The position numbers and the translations under genes were made by a program. The notes under the pieces are model-generated. The model saw nothing but the letters and a program-made list of their open reading frames with translations. It searched no databases and was not told where the DNA came from. Below, piece after piece: positions 44,626 to 54,355 of a stretch of DNA of 64,000 nucleotides (position 1 is its first letter; each line of letters opens with the position of its first letter). The DNA is from an uncultured Alphaproteobacteria bacterium (GTDB taxonomy: Bacteria; Pseudomonadota; Alphaproteobacteria; Caulobacterales; Parvularculaceae), in NCBI GenBank assembly GCA_902826095.1, contig CADEDN010000006.1, positions 1 to 64,000 on the forward strand, in the 5' to 3' direction.

Positions 44626-45537
44626 TCAATTTCTTTCGCCGAGAACAGCATGGGCTCGAAAATCCGCGTCCCCGTCGATCGACCAATCGGCGGTCTCAAT
44701 CGCGCCCTCTCCGCAGCAAATCGCAAGGCGTCTCTGGTCCATGCGAATGATTTGGCCTGGTACCGCCGCGTGACGGCCGGCATCGGCCCAAACACTCGCG
44801 CCCCAGATCACCAGCTTTCCGCCCTTCCATGACGTGAAGGCGCCAGGGTAGGGGCGCGTCGTCGCGCGGATGAGCCGCGCAATTTCGTTTGCTGGGCGCC
44901 GCCAGTCGATCTCGCCGTCTTTGGGCGTGCGCCGCGCTGCGTAAGTCGCATGTCGCTCGTCTTGCGGCTGTCGCTTTGCTATGCGGTCTCTAAGACCATT
45001 GAGGTTCTGGCGGAGTAGGCCATCGAGCGCCTTCATGTGCCGCGCATAAAGCGTTGTCGCGGTTTCGTCTTCGGCGACATGAAAGAATTGCTGGCCGAGA
45101 AGGGGGCCTGAATCAACGCCGTCGTCGATCCAGAAGAGGCTCGACGCGGTTATTTTTTCGTCAAGCAGGATTGTCCAGGGAATGACCGCGCGGCCGCGAA
45201 GCCTTGGGAGGGGCGCGGGGTGATAGCCGACGACATTGCCGTTGGCGGCGTCGCGGAACTCGCGCTTGCAGATCTGCGACCACCCGATGACAAACATCAT
45301 GTCCGGACCGAGAGAACGAACGCTCTCAACGATTTCCGGCGCATTAGAATTGGCGGCTTCAATGAGTTCGGCGCCGCAAGCGGTTGCTTCCGGTCGCAGG
45401 TCGACAAAATCGGAATGTCTTCCGGCGAGCGACAGTGGAAGCGTGACCACCGCGGAGACCATCCATCCTGGCGCCTCCGCGATTGCACGGAGCGCAATCC
45501 GCGTTGATTCAACAGCTCCGACGACGATCGCCTTCAT
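44626..45537 (-). CDS. Formyltransferase-family protein (probable sugar N-formyltransferase)
   Basis: 303 residues. The N-terminal formyltransferase domain carries GYHPAPLPRLRGRAVIPW with the catalytic His106 and D142 in DDGVDSGPLLGQ. The Asn that usually stands two residues before this His is Gly104 (GYH instead of NxH). A C-terminal domain with DGEIDWRRPANEIARLIRATTRPYPGA resembles the Fmt C-terminal half. The context argues for N-formylation of an amino sugar using 10-formyl-tetrahydrofolate, not for initiator-tRNA formylation. It overlaps the upstream fusion gene by four bases. Confidence 0.85.
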   Translation of the reverse strand: MKAIVVGAVESTRIALRAIAEAPGWMVSAVVTLPLSLAGRHSDFVDLRPEATACGAELIEAANSNAPEIVESVRSLGPDMMFVIGWSQICKREFRDAANGNVVGYHPAPLPRLRGRAVIPWTILLDEKITASSLFWIDDGVDSGPLLGQQFFHVAEDETATTLYARHMKALDGLLRQNLNGLRDRIAKRQPQDERHATYAARRTPKDGEIDWRRPANEIARLIRATTRPYPGAFTSWKGGKLVIWGASVWADAGRHAAVPGQIIRMDQRRLAICCGEGAIETADWSIDGDADFRAHAVLGERN

Positions 45538-47270
45538 TTCCGCGCCCCAGCCGCCTCATTCAGCCTCTCGCCGAAAATGATGACGCCGATTGTTTTCAAA
45601 ATAATGATGAGATCGAGCCTTAACGAGCGGTTCCTGAGATACCAGAGGTCAAGCGCGAGCTTTTGCTCGTCATTGAGCAGGGTGTTGCCATTCACCTGCG
45701 CCCAGCCGGTCAGGCCCGGGCGAAGGCGGAGCCGCTCTGCGCCGCGCGCGCCTTGATTGGGCGGCGATTCCGGCAATAGCGGGCGCGGGCCGACCAGGCT
45801 CATTTCGCCGTGTAGAATGTTCCAGAGTTCAGGAATCTCATCGAGCCTCGAACGGCGCAGAAATCGTCCAAGACCGGTGACGCGCTCCTCATCGCTCAAT
45901 AGCGCGCCGTCAGCGCCTACCGCATTCGACATAGATCGGAACTTGACGAGTCTGAATGTGCGGCCGTTCAGCCCGGCGCGCCGCTGCGTGAACAGAACGG
46001 GTCGGCCCATGGTCAAGGCGATTGCAGCGCCAACCGCTAAGGCGACCGGCGCGATGACGATCGAGCAGCTCAACGCTGCGGCGACATCGACGCAACGACG
46101 CAAGGGATCAAACGCCGCGGAACGAAGCGGCTCATTACCGGCGATTATGGCGCCGCGCAGACCCATAATTCGCAGAATGATATCGTTGACGATGCGGACG
46201 TTGAATTTCTGTTCTGCGAGGCGGCGCGACTCGGCGCCCATTCGATTTGCAAGCGCCGGATCCTCAATGAACTTCGCCATCGCGCTGGCGAGCGCGCCGG
46301 CGTCGCGCGGCGCGATAAGGAAACCATTTACGCCTTGAATGACTGTCTCCCGACAGCCCGGCGCGTCCGTCGTGATGATCGCCCTGCCGGTCGCCATTGC
46401 TTCCAGAATCGATCTCGGCAGGCCCTCGCGATGAAAGGACGGCAACACGAAGACTGTCGAATTTGCCAGAAATGGGCGCACGTCGCCAGTTTCGCCAAGA
46501 TAGTCGATGACGCCGTCACTGCGCCATTGTTCAAGGTCCGCCTCGTCTATGGACGCCGGGTTGGCGTCAAACGGGCCAAGGACCTGAAATCTGGCGTTTG
46601 GATGCGATGCACGCACTTGTTTGGCGGCGCTTGCATATTCGTAGAGACCTTTGTCCCGCATCAAGCGAGCGACAAGCAAGAAGGTCAGCGGATCGCCGGG
46701 AACCGGACGGGCAGGAAACTGCTCGATGTCGACGCCGGAGCCCGGAACTTGCACGACTCTCGCTCCCGCCTGCAGGATTCGTTGGCGCCGCATTTCCGCT
46801 TCGTCATCGCCGTTGAAGACAAAAACCGCTTGCGCCTTCGCAACGCCCCAACGGTATAGCATCGCAACGAGTCGCTTAAGCGCCGCATTCCTGTTTTCCT
46901 CGCTGAAAGCGAAGCCAAGCCCGCTCTGCATGGCGAAAAACCGCGCCGACGGCGTCGATCGCGCGGCGATTCCGCCATAGATGATCGGTTTTTGCGTGTA
47001 GGCGAGGACGATGTCCGGTTTTTCACGACGGACAAGCGAAATCAGGCTGCAAAGCGTTCTTAGATCGGAGATCGGATTGGTTGAAGCGCGCGCCATTGGA
47101 ATTTGACGAAAGCCGACGCCACGCTTGGCGAGTTCGCTGATCGTATTGGCGTCATCCTCAGGCGCGCACGTGATCACTTCATGCTCGCCGCTTGCGACAA
47201 TTTCTTCAAGCAGCGACCGCCTGAAATTCATCAGCGATTTGGTGAGGCTCGCAATGACAATGATCTTCAT
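45534..47270 (-). CDS. Fusion of GT4 glycosyltransferase and initiating phosphoglycosyltransferase
   Basis: 578 residues. Residues 1-365 are a GT4 transferase (IIVIASLTKSLMNFRRSLL at the start; LLVARLMRDKGLYEYASA; SFHREGLPRSILEAMATGRAI). Residues about 383-575 are a bacterial sugar transferase: RRCVDVAAALSCSIVIAP forms the membrane segment, followed by FRLVKFRSM, RLDEIPELWNILHGEMSLVG and RPGLTGWAQVNG. The second part transfers sugar-1-phosphate to undecaprenyl phosphate; the first could add the second sugar. It is the only initiating transferase I see in the region, so it probably starts the repeat unit. It overlaps genes on both sides by four bases. Confidence 0.93.
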   Translation of the reverse strand: MKIIVIASLTKSLMNFRRSLLEEIVASGEHEVITCAPEDDANTISELAKRGVGFRQIPMARASTNPISDLRTLCSLISLVRREKPDIVLAYTQKPIIYGGIAARSTPSARFFAMQSGLGFAFSEENRNAALKRLVAMLYRWGVAKAQAVFVFNGDDEAEMRRQRILQAGARVVQVPGSGVDIEQFPARPVPGDPLTFLLVARLMRDKGLYEYASAAKQVRASHPNARFQVLGPFDANPASIDEADLEQWRSDGVIDYLGETGDVRPFLANSTVFVLPSFHREGLPRSILEAMATGRAIITTDAPGCRETVIQGVNGFLIAPRDAGALASAMAKFIEDPALANRMGAESRRLAEQKFNVRIVNDIILRIMGLRGAIIAGNEPLRSAAFDPLRRCVDVAAALSCSIVIAPVALAVGAAIALTMGRPVLFTQRRAGLNGRTFRLVKFRSMSNAVGADGALLSDEERVTGLGRFLRRSRLDEIPELWNILHGEMSLVGPRPLLPESPPNQGARGAERLRLRPGLTGWAQVNGNTLLNDEQKLALDLWYLRNRSLRLDLIIILKTIGVIIFGERLNEAAGARK

Positions 47271-48511
47271 GTCGCGGCCGTTCCGCGCGCCGGCGCGCTT
47301 GCGAGCGGCGCCGGGCCGTCGGCTGCTACGCGCTCATATAGGGCTGCATAATCAGCGCGGATTTTTTCAATGGCGTAGCGCTCAATGACACGCGCGCGGC
47401 CGAGAAAGCCCAAAGACTTTCGATCTTCCTGGCTCATCAACGTCAATTCCAGCAACGCCGCGCCAAAGGCGACTGTGTCGCCTGGCGGCGCAATCCTCCC
47501 TGTGTCACCGACAATGTCGGCGCAATCGCCGACGTCGGTCGCAACGCATGGGACGCCCGACGCCATCGCCTCTCCGAGGACATTCGGAAAAGCCTCGCCC
47601 CAGCTGGACGACAAGGCGCAGATGTCAACGCCTGCGAACCACTCCGCGAGGTCGCCGCGATGTTCCGACAAGGTAACGCGTCCTTGCGGCATCGCCGTAA
47701 GCACCCGAACTAGCGGCGCCTGCGGGGACGTCATGCCTTCGCCGACAAAAAGGAGGTGAACGTTGCATTTCCTCTCAAGCAGACCCTTGAACGCCTCCGC
47801 CAAAACCTCCGGCGACTTCATTTCATGTGCGCGCGCGATCATGGCGATGATGGTTCGATCGGGCGGCACTGCGAAAATCGCCTCAAGCCTCTTGCGAGCG
47901 CCGGACCTCGGGCTGAAGATTTCGATGTCGAAGCCGTTCGGAATGACGAGCGCATTCGAGTCATGAAAGCCGATTTTCTGATATTGGCGCCGCGCGTTTC
48001 GTGAATTGTAGACGATCGCGTCGGCAGCGCCCGACAGACGCGCGGACGCGCCGAGAATCATGCGCGTCGACATTTTCTCCTTCCCGGCGTCGGCGAGGGA
48101 ATGGCGCACGTTCCAAATCAGGCGCGGTTTCGGACTCAAGCCCTTCATCGCCAGCGTGGCGGCGAGGAATGCGTGGTGCATCCACCCGACGACGATGTCC
48201 GGGTTATTCGCTTGAATTAGTGTGCGCAATCGCCAGAGCGCTGCGACAGCCGCCGGATCGCGACGCATTTCGAGCGATTCGACGCCGATCCCCATTTGTC
48301 TCAACTGGTCTCCAACGACGCCCGGCGCAGTCAACGAAATGACGGAGTGTCGCACCATCGAAGCGTCGGTGCCGGTTGCGGCCAGCTTCAAGAGCATCCG
48401 TTCAGCGCCGCCGACATTCAAGCCGGTGATGACATGGAGCGCGCGACGCGGGCGGTTGCAAGCGACGCACTCATGCGCGGCGATGGTCGCGTCTCTTGCG
48501 GGTTGTGTCAT
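47267..48511 (-). CDS. GT4 glycosyltransferase
   Basis: 414 residues. After a 22-residue Cys-containing leader the GT-B fold starts at RALHVITGLNVGGAERML. Donor-domain motifs are IIAMIARAHEMKSPEVLAEAF, LLFVGEG and SSSWGEAFPNVLGEAMASGVPCVATDVGDC. It is closely similar in motif wording to the GT4 at 49383-50591 (ITGLNIGGAEVMLL; TSSWGESFSLAAAEAMACG), suggesting duplication. It probably adds one residue to the lipid-linked repeat. It overlaps both neighbours by four bases. Confidence 0.93.
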   Translation of the reverse strand: MTQPARDATIAAHECVACNRPRRALHVITGLNVGGAERMLLKLAATGTDASMVRHSVISLTAPGVVGDQLRQMGIGVESLEMRRDPAAVAALWRLRTLIQANNPDIVVGWMHHAFLAATLAMKGLSPKPRLIWNVRHSLADAGKEKMSTRMILGASARLSGAADAIVYNSRNARRQYQKIGFHDSNALVIPNGFDIEIFSPRSGARKRLEAIFAVPPDRTIIAMIARAHEMKSPEVLAEAFKGLLERKCNVHLLFVGEGMTSPQAPLVRVLTAMPQGRVTLSEHRGDLAEWFAGVDICALSSSWGEAFPNVLGEAMASGVPCVATDVGDCADIVGDTGRIAPPGDTVAFGAALLELTLMSQEDRKSLGFLGRARVIERYAIEKIRADYAALYERVAADGPAPLASAPARGTAAT

Positions 48512-49380
48512 TGCTGGCGCGCTTGAATGGTGAGCGACCTGATCAAATCATCAAGTTCGCTTCCCCTGCCGATCCGATTGATCTCATTAAACCGCGCGCC
48601 GCGTTCATCCAATTCATAGAACGATGCGTCGTGGCCCCGCGAATCGTTCGTCCTTCCGACCAACAACATGGCGCCAGGTCCGCATAAATAGGAACCCAGG
48701 TTCAAGAGCGCGCCCGTTATGGTCTCCCGATCGAAATACTCCCGATTGAGGATGTTGGCGGCGCGAACAAACTGAAACTTCCCGTGGAACGACGCGTTTG
48801 GTTTTAGAATGTCGTCTTCAAGGATGGTGATATCCCGCGCTGCGGCAAGGCGGGGATTTAAAAGCCGGATTTGCCGCGCCGTGTCGCCGCAATCGGCTCG
48901 CATACGCTTCGCTTTGTCGGCGTAGAGCTTGTGCAGTCCGGCCTTCACGAAGAGCATGCCGTTCAAAAAATCGAGTCGGCGCCGCCACGGCCTTATCGCC
49001 TGGCCGAGCAGGTCAAATTGCAGAATGTCGCCCGAGGCGTCGACCAGCACCCGGCATTCCGGCGCCGCGTCGACGAGGAACGCCGTAAACGAGAGGTCGG
49101 TTGCGGTCATCGATGGAAAAAGTCCCGCAGCCTTCAGGCGCTCATTGAACTCAATCGTCGTCACGCCGGAAGAAATCCCGATATCAAGCGCGTTGAAGGC
49201 GCCCCACTTCTTAATTTGAATCAGCGCGATTGCCGCGTCGTTCAGGGCGTCCAGTCGGCCGAGCCGTGTCTGCTTCGAATTCGTATTGCGCACTTTCAAC
49301 GAGCGAAAGAACTCTTCCTCGTCTTCGGCGGTGAGCTGGCGATCTTCATCAAGAAAAAACTTGGTCGCGGTGAGCGCCAT
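48508..49380 (-). CDS. SAM-dependent methyltransferase-like protein
   Basis: 290 residues. NALDIGISSGVTTIEF looks like motif I of a class I methyltransferase, MTATDLSFTAFL like motif II, and ITILEDDILKP like the next acidic strand. FVRAANILNREYF and GPGAMLLVGRTND would form the later strands. The substrate may be a sugar of the polysaccharide, given its place between two GT4 genes. The binding loop is not a perfect GxGxG, so function is tentative. Confidence 0.65.
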   Translation of the reverse strand: MALTATKFFLDEDRQLTAEDEEEFFRSLKVRNTNSKQTRLGRLDALNDAAIALIQIKKWGAFNALDIGISSGVTTIEFNERLKAAGLFPSMTATDLSFTAFLVDAAPECRVLVDASGDILQFDLLGQAIRPWRRRLDFLNGMLFVKAGLHKLYADKAKRMRADCGDTARQIRLLNPRLAAARDITILEDDILKPNASFHGKFQFVRAANILNREYFDRETITGALLNLGSYLCGPGAMLLVGRTNDSRGHDASFYELDERGARFNEINRIGRGSELDDLIRSLTIQARQQ

Positions 49381-49382
49381 GG

Positions 49383-50591
49383 TCAGAACTCCCCAGCGAG
49401 TCTTGTCGAAATGCTGGCGGCCGCACTGGATTTTGCGTTCGAGGCGCGCTTCTCCAGCGCCTGCGCATAAAGCGCATGGTGCTTGTTCACATAATCGGCG
49501 ATGCCGAAGTTCGCTTCGATTCGCGCGCGAGCGCGCATTCCCACCGCTCGTCTTTCATCAGGAGTAAGCGCAAGCAAACGCTCGATCGCAGCGCTGATCG
49601 ACAAAGTGCCTCCCGGGCGCGCGACGAAGCTCCCATCGCCGACAACCCATGCGCAATCGCCGACATCCGTGACGACTGCAGGCACCCCGCAAGCCATCGC
49701 TTCCGCCGCGGCGAGCGAAAAAGACTCGCCCCATGATGACGTCATCACGAATAAATCGAGGCCGGGCGCGATCCGGGCGATATCCTTGCGCTCCGGCAGG
49801 ATGGTCACGCGATCTTCGATGTTCAGCTCGCGCGAACGCCCTCGCAAGACGCCATTGTCGTGCCCAGCGCCGACAAACAGCGCCTGAACGTCATGTCCCC
49901 GAAGCGTCAGGTCGGCGATCGCGTCGACCAACCGCACCTGGTCTTTCATCGGATGAAATCGCGCGAAGTTGCCGATCAAAAGTCGATTATCCGGCGCGCC
50001 GATCAATCTTGCGAGCGCCAGCTTCGCGTTGGCGTCCGGCGCGAATTCCTTGCAATCGACGCCGTTTGGAATAACGACGCTTCGTTCAGAACAAAATCCA
50101 AGTAGCTCATGCTGCCTTGCGGCCACATTTGAGCAATAGGAAATCGCTTCGGCCGATCTTGAGATGCGAGCGAGTATCTTGATCAGTCGCGCTGTCATCG
50201 GCTTTTCGTTCGACAAATCATGAAGGGAATGATGTATGCTCCAAATGACAGGCGTTTTTTTTCGGCTCGCGGCGGACGCGATCGAGGCGGCCAGATTGCC
50301 GTGATACATCCAGCCGTGGACGAGGTGATGGCGCTCCGTTGTCATTGATGACCGCAACGCCATCGGCGATAAGGGGAAAAGTCGGCCGGGGTTCATTCCC
50401 AGTGTCGAAACCTTGATTCCAAGGACGCGAGCATCCTGGGCCAAAGGACCTGGCGTCAGCAAGGACAGGATATTTGCAGCGTGTACGTTGCGATCAGCAT
50501 GCGCGAGAAATCTCAATAACATTACCTCCGCGCCTCCAATATTGAGGCCGGTGATCGCATGAAGAATTCTCGCAGGAGGCATCAGCAACAT
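49383..50591 (-). CDS. GT4 glycosyltransferase
   Basis: 402 residues; ATG 50582 is an alternative start three codons in. The GT-B fold starts ILHAITGLNIGGAEVMLLRFL, and the donor part has LLIGNFARFHPMKDQVRLVDA, ALFVGAGHDNG and TSSWGESFSLAAAEAMACGVPAVVTDVGDC. It is the first gene of the six-gene minus-strand operon ending with PIG-L. Its promoter should lie in the 478 bases shared with the divergent CapD-like gene. The specific linkage is unknown. Confidence 0.93.
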   Translation of the reverse strand: MLLMPPARILHAITGLNIGGAEVMLLRFLAHADRNVHAANILSLLTPGPLAQDARVLGIKVSTLGMNPGRLFPLSPMALRSSMTTERHHLVHGWMYHGNLAASIASAASRKKTPVIWSIHHSLHDLSNEKPMTARLIKILARISRSAEAISYCSNVAARQHELLGFCSERSVVIPNGVDCKEFAPDANAKLALARLIGAPDNRLLIGNFARFHPMKDQVRLVDAIADLTLRGHDVQALFVGAGHDNGVLRGRSRELNIEDRVTILPERKDIARIAPGLDLFVMTSSWGESFSLAAAEAMACGVPAVVTDVGDCAWVVGDGSFVARPGGTLSISAAIERLLALTPDERRAVGMRARARIEANFGIADYVNKHHALYAQALEKRASNAKSSAAASISTRLAGEF

Positions 50592-51069
50592 CTGTCAGCC
50601 GCACTTCAGTTTGAGGCGCCCCGCCAAGTCCGAATGAGACTATTGGCCGCCGCGGCGCGTCCATTGTGCGGGGAGACTGCGTGTGCACTGTTCATGCCAT
50701 TGAATCGAAATCGAATTTTGGCTTGCGCAAGGTGTTGCCGCCTTTCCTGTCGGCAAATCGGGATAGAATGTCGCATGATCGGCAAACGCGAGTCACGGAA
50801 CGCTATTCCCCCTTCAGGCGAGCATGGTGGCAGCGACGACAACATATTGCGAAAAAACATCTCGGGAGTGAGATAAATCATAGGATTCCGCGCTTCTAGG
50901 TTTGACGCTGCGGGCGCCGAGCGTTACTAAATCGTATGATTTCACGCTTGTTTTGACTAGGCGGTGAAGTCGGCGGTTTGGGAGCAATCAGGAGCACTAG
51001 TACGGTGGGCGGTTTCCGTTAGGAAAATCAAGCCATTCATAGTGAGTGTGATGGGGGATTCTGGGGAGA
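50592..51069. other. 478-base divergent intergenic region
   Basis: It separates the GT4 operon (minus) from the CapD-like operon (plus) and should carry both promoters. AAATCGTATGATTT at 50929-50942 is a five-base inverted repeat and a possible operator. Open frames inside it have no family features or good ribosome sites, so I do not call genes. The ribosome site GGGGAG sits only one base before the ATG at 51070, which is unusually close. Confidence 0.5.
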
Positions 51070-53079
51070 ATGCAGTTTCCATCTAAGGGCCTAACCGGCG
51101 CGATTTGGCGCGGCGGCAAGCATGTTGTGTTGTTGGGTATCGATGTCGCTGCGACTTTGGCAGCGATTGGTATCGCTGCAGCTGCTGAGTGGCCGCGAGT
51201 TTTTCAGTCCGTTTCTTGGCCGCACGCGCTTCTTGCGACTGCGCTGGTGACCGCGGCCGCCGCCGCGATTTTCTATTTCATGGGGCTCAGCCGGCGGTTC
51301 TGGCGGTTTGTCTCGATCATCGATTTGTCACTGATTGTCGCGTCTGCGGCCGCCGTCACAATGCTGCTTTCGCTTTTGCTCGCGATAGCTCTTGGCGATC
51401 TTGCGCCAAATGTCGGATTCTACCTCGTTCAGTTCTTTTTGGCTTCCGGTTTGATGAGCGCCGCGCGGGGCTTGCGTCGTTTCGGGCCGCGGGCGCTTGC
51501 CCTCGCAAGCCGCCTTTCGGGCGCCGGTGCGTCGCCGGATGAGCCGCTTGCGCTGATTGCGGGCTCGCCGGACGCCGTTGAACTTGTGTTGCGCAAGCGC
51601 GAGCTGGGCGTTCTCAAGGGATTCCGTCCGATCGGCGTTCTCGAAGAGGGCGAACTCAATCTTCGCCGCCGCATTCATGGCGTGCCGGTCGTCGGCGGCC
51701 TTCAGTCGCTTAACCATGTTTTCCGACAGCGGATGAATACTGCGGCCGCTCCGAAAGCGCTTGTGATCGCAGCGGGCGGCGCCGACGCCTCGGACGCCAA
51801 ATATGTGAGCCTTGCCAGTCGCGCGAGCGACCTCGGGTTGACTGTCATTCGTGCGGCGCTGACCGGCGTCGAAGGCGCCGCCAGGGTGGAACTGAAAAGC
51901 TTTGACCTTTCGGAGCTTCTTGGGCGGCCGCTGGTTAAGCTCGACCATGGGAAAACCGCCGTCGCGCTCGGCAATCGATCAATTGTGGTGACGGGCGCCG
52001 GCGGATCGATCGGGAGCGAACTTGTAAGGCAAATCGCCTCCTTCGCGCCGCGCAAGATCGTCCTGATCGAGCAATCCGAATTCAATCTCTACCAGATCGA
52101 ACTTGAAACTCGCCAGAACTTTCCGGAGACGGAGATTGTTCCGGTTCTCTGCGACATTCGCGACCGCAATCACGTGATGTCGGTTTTTCTTGAGCACCAA
52201 CCGCAATTCGTGTTCCACGCCGCTGCGCTGAAGCATGTGCCGCTTGTCGAGCTCAACCCTTGCCCCGCAGTGGCGACCAATTTGATCGGAACGCGCAATG
52301 TCGCGGACGCGTCGCGCAAATGTCACGCGATAGCGATGATCCAGGTGTCGACGGATAAAGCCGTCAACCCAATCGGCGTCATGGGAGCGACGAAACGGCT
52401 GGGAGAGCTTTATTGCCAGGCGCTGGACCTTGAAAACTGCGGCGATCCTGGCGCGACGCGAATTTTCACAGTGCGTTTCGGCAATGTTCTTGGCTCCAGC
52501 GGCTCCGTCGTGCCGCTGTTTCAGCGCCAGCTGCGCGATCGCCTGCCTTTGACGGTCACGCACCCCGACATGACCCGGTTCTTCATGACCATTCACGAAG
52601 CCGTTGGTTTGGTGCTGCAGACAGCGAACGCCGCATTTTCGCGCAATCCGCGCTGTGGGCGGATTTTTGTCCTTGACATGGGCGAGCCGATCAAAGTCGT
52701 CGATATCGCTCACCGAATGATCAAGTTGTCCGGTCTTGAACCCGGCGTCGACGCAAAGGTGAAGTTTATCGGCACGCGGCCCGGCGAGAAGCTGTTTGAG
52801 CAGCTTTTTGACAAGAGCGAGCGCAGGCTTCAGTCGGAGATCGCCGGCATATTCGAGGCGGAGGCGTCGCCAGTGCCGCTCGCTACGCTTAATGAAATGT
52901 TTGCGCGCCTGACGGCAGCGGTTGCAAAATCCGACGAAACTTCGGTTCGCAAAGAGATTTTCGCGCTGATTGCCGACGAAGGTGAAGATCGGGTCGGCAT
53001 GGAGACTGCAATGACGCCCGACAGCGCGTCAGCGAGCCAAGCGTCGAACGCGCTGGAGACGATTAGCGGGACGGTGTAA
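51070..53079 (+). CDS. Membrane-anchored NDP-sugar 4,6-dehydratase (WbpM/CapD/FlaA1 family)
   Basis: 669 residues. Four membrane segments lie between about 18 and 135, followed by a first Rossmann-like region (150-290) and the catalytic dehydratase domain from residue 300. The NAD loop is VVTGAGGSIGSELV. The active site contains STDKAVNP and V-M-GATK, where Met takes the place of the usual Tyr, as in long WbpM-type enzymes. It would convert UDP-GlcNAc to the 4-keto-6-deoxy sugar. The next gene is an aminotransferase, which suits formation of a 4-amino sugar. Confidence 0.93.
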   Translation: MQFPSKGLTGAIWRGGKHVVLLGIDVAATLAAIGIAAAAEWPRVFQSVSWPHALLATALVTAAAAAIFYFMGLSRRFWRFVSIIDLSLIVASAAAVTMLLSLLLAIALGDLAPNVGFYLVQFFLASGLMSAARGLRRFGPRALALASRLSGAGASPDEPLALIAGSPDAVELVLRKRELGVLKGFRPIGVLEEGELNLRRRIHGVPVVGGLQSLNHVFRQRMNTAAAPKALVIAAGGADASDAKYVSLASRASDLGLTVIRAALTGVEGAARVELKSFDLSELLGRPLVKLDHGKTAVALGNRSIVVTGAGGSIGSELVRQIASFAPRKIVLIEQSEFNLYQIELETRQNFPETEIVPVLCDIRDRNHVMSVFLEHQPQFVFHAAALKHVPLVELNPCPAVATNLIGTRNVADASRKCHAIAMIQVSTDKAVNPIGVMGATKRLGELYCQALDLENCGDPGATRIFTVRFGNVLGSSGSVVPLFQRQLRDRLPLTVTHPDMTRFFMTIHEAVGLVLQTANAAFSRNPRCGRIFVLDMGEPIKVVDIAHRMIKLSGLEPGVDAKVKFIGTRPGEKLFEQLFDKSERRLQSEIAGIFEAEASPVPLATLNEMFARLTAAVAKSDETSVRKEIFALIADEGEDRVGMETAMTPDSASASQASNALETISGTV

Positions 53080-53080
53080 A

Positions 53081-54355
53081 ATGGGGGTTGCGGAGTTATT
53101 GGCGCACGAGTTTGAGCGCCTGCTCGGAAAGACGGTCCCAAATCGGGACCGCGTTTCGGGGGGGACTGCGCCGCGCGTGTTTCGGCCGATCCGCTCGAAA
53201 TGGCCGGTGTACGACGAAGACGAGATCGCGGCTGTCGTTGACGTGCTGAGGTCAGGCCGCGTCAACTCGCTACAGCACGGCGACAATTGCCGCGCTTTCG
53301 AACAGGCGTTCGGCGAGGCGTGCGAAATGCCATACGCGATTTCGCTGGCGAACGGCACCCTTGCGCTTGAGCTGGCGTTGCGCGCCCTTGGGATCGGGGC
53401 CGGCGACGATGTTGTTGTCACGTCGCGGAGTTTCGTCGCATCGGCGAGCTGCGTCGCTAATTGCGGCGCCCGGGCAGTTTTCGCCGATGTTGATTTCGAC
53501 TCGCAGAATCTCACCGCGGCGTCGGTGCGGGCCGCGCTGACGCCGAACACAAAGGCGGTCGTACTCGTTCACCTCGCCGGGTTTTCCTGCGAAATGGACG
53601 ACCTTTGCGCATTGGCGGAAGAAAAGGGCCTCGCGCTGATCGAAGACTGCGCGCAAGCCCATGGCGCTACCTACAAGGGGCGGCCGGTCGGTTCGTTCGG
53701 AGACGCTGCGGCATTTTCTTTCTGCACGGACAAAATCATGTCGACGGGCGGCGAAGGCGGTATGCTGTTGCTGCGGGACGAAGACGCCTATCAGCGCGCA
53801 TGGTCCTACAAGGACCACGGAAAAGATTTCCGGCTCGCCCTGCAAAAATCGGCCGAGCCGGTATTCCGATGGATCCACGCCTCTATCGGCAGCAATTTCA
53901 GAATGACTGAAATGCAAGCCGCGATCGGACTGAGCCAGCTGTCCAAGCTGCGTTCATGGATTGAGGAACGCCGTCGGCGCGCACGCCTCCTCGACGATGC
54001 TTTCGCAGACGTGAAGCTCTTTCGCGTGCCGGCTGCGAACAACCACATCGGGCACGCCTATTACAAATACTACATGTTTGTTCGGCCGGAGCATCTGAAA
54101 GTCGGATGGTCCCGCGACCGGATCCTGAGAGAGGCGGCTGCGCTGGGTGCGCCATGTCAGGCCGGGAGTTGCCCGGAAATCTACCGGGAGCGCGCATTTG
54201 CTGATGTCGCCGAAACGCATCACGAGACGTTTCCAATCGCCCGGCGCCTTGGGGAGACCAGCATTCTGCTTCCAGTCGATCAGACGCTTTCGATCGAGGA
54301 CGTTCGTGAAATGGGCGAAATTTTGCGCTATATCGCTCGTCAGGCGACGGCCTAG
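53081..54355 (+). CDS. Sugar 4-aminotransferase (DegT/DnrJ/EryC1/StrS family)
   Basis: 424 residues. PLP-binding Lys218 lies in SFCTDKIMSTGGEGG and D189 in LIEDCAQAHGATYKG. GTLALELALRALGIGAGDDV and FRMTEMQAAIGLSQL are further family blocks. A 35-residue N-terminal extension precedes the usual first helix. The position one base after the WbpM/CapD-like gene indicates that it aminates the 4-keto product of that enzyme. The product, a 2-acetamido-4-amino-2,4,6-trideoxyhexose or similar, could then be N-formylated by the protein at 44626-45537. Confidence 0.92.
   Translation: MGVAELLAHEFERLLGKTVPNRDRVSGGTAPRVFRPIRSKWPVYDEDEIAAVVDVLRSGRVNSLQHGDNCRAFEQAFGEACEMPYAISLANGTLALELALRALGIGAGDDVVVTSRSFVASASCVANCGARAVFADVDFDSQNLTAASVRAALTPNTKAVVLVHLAGFSCEMDDLCALAEEKGLALIEDCAQAHGATYKGRPVGSFGDAAAFSFCTDKIMSTGGEGGMLLLRDEDAYQRAWSYKDHGKDFRLALQKSAEPVFRWIHASIGSNFRMTEMQAAIGLSQLSKLRSWIEERRRRARLLDDAFADVKLFRVPAANNHIGHAYYKYYMFVRPEHLKVGWSRDRILREAAALGAPCQAGSCPEIYRERAFADVAETHHETFPIARRLGETSILLPVDQTLSIEDVREMGEILRYIARQATA

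Noticed and set aside
44626-45537. Housekeeping methionyl-tRNA formyltransferase (fmt)
   Set aside because: The active-site Asn is Gly in a GYHPAPLP context, and the gene sits in a polysaccharide operon without def, so a sugar formyltransferase-type role is more likely.
50606-50876. Overlapping short open frames on both strands in the 478-base spacer
   Set aside because: Neither has a convincing ribosome site, a family motif or a composition like neighbouring genes.
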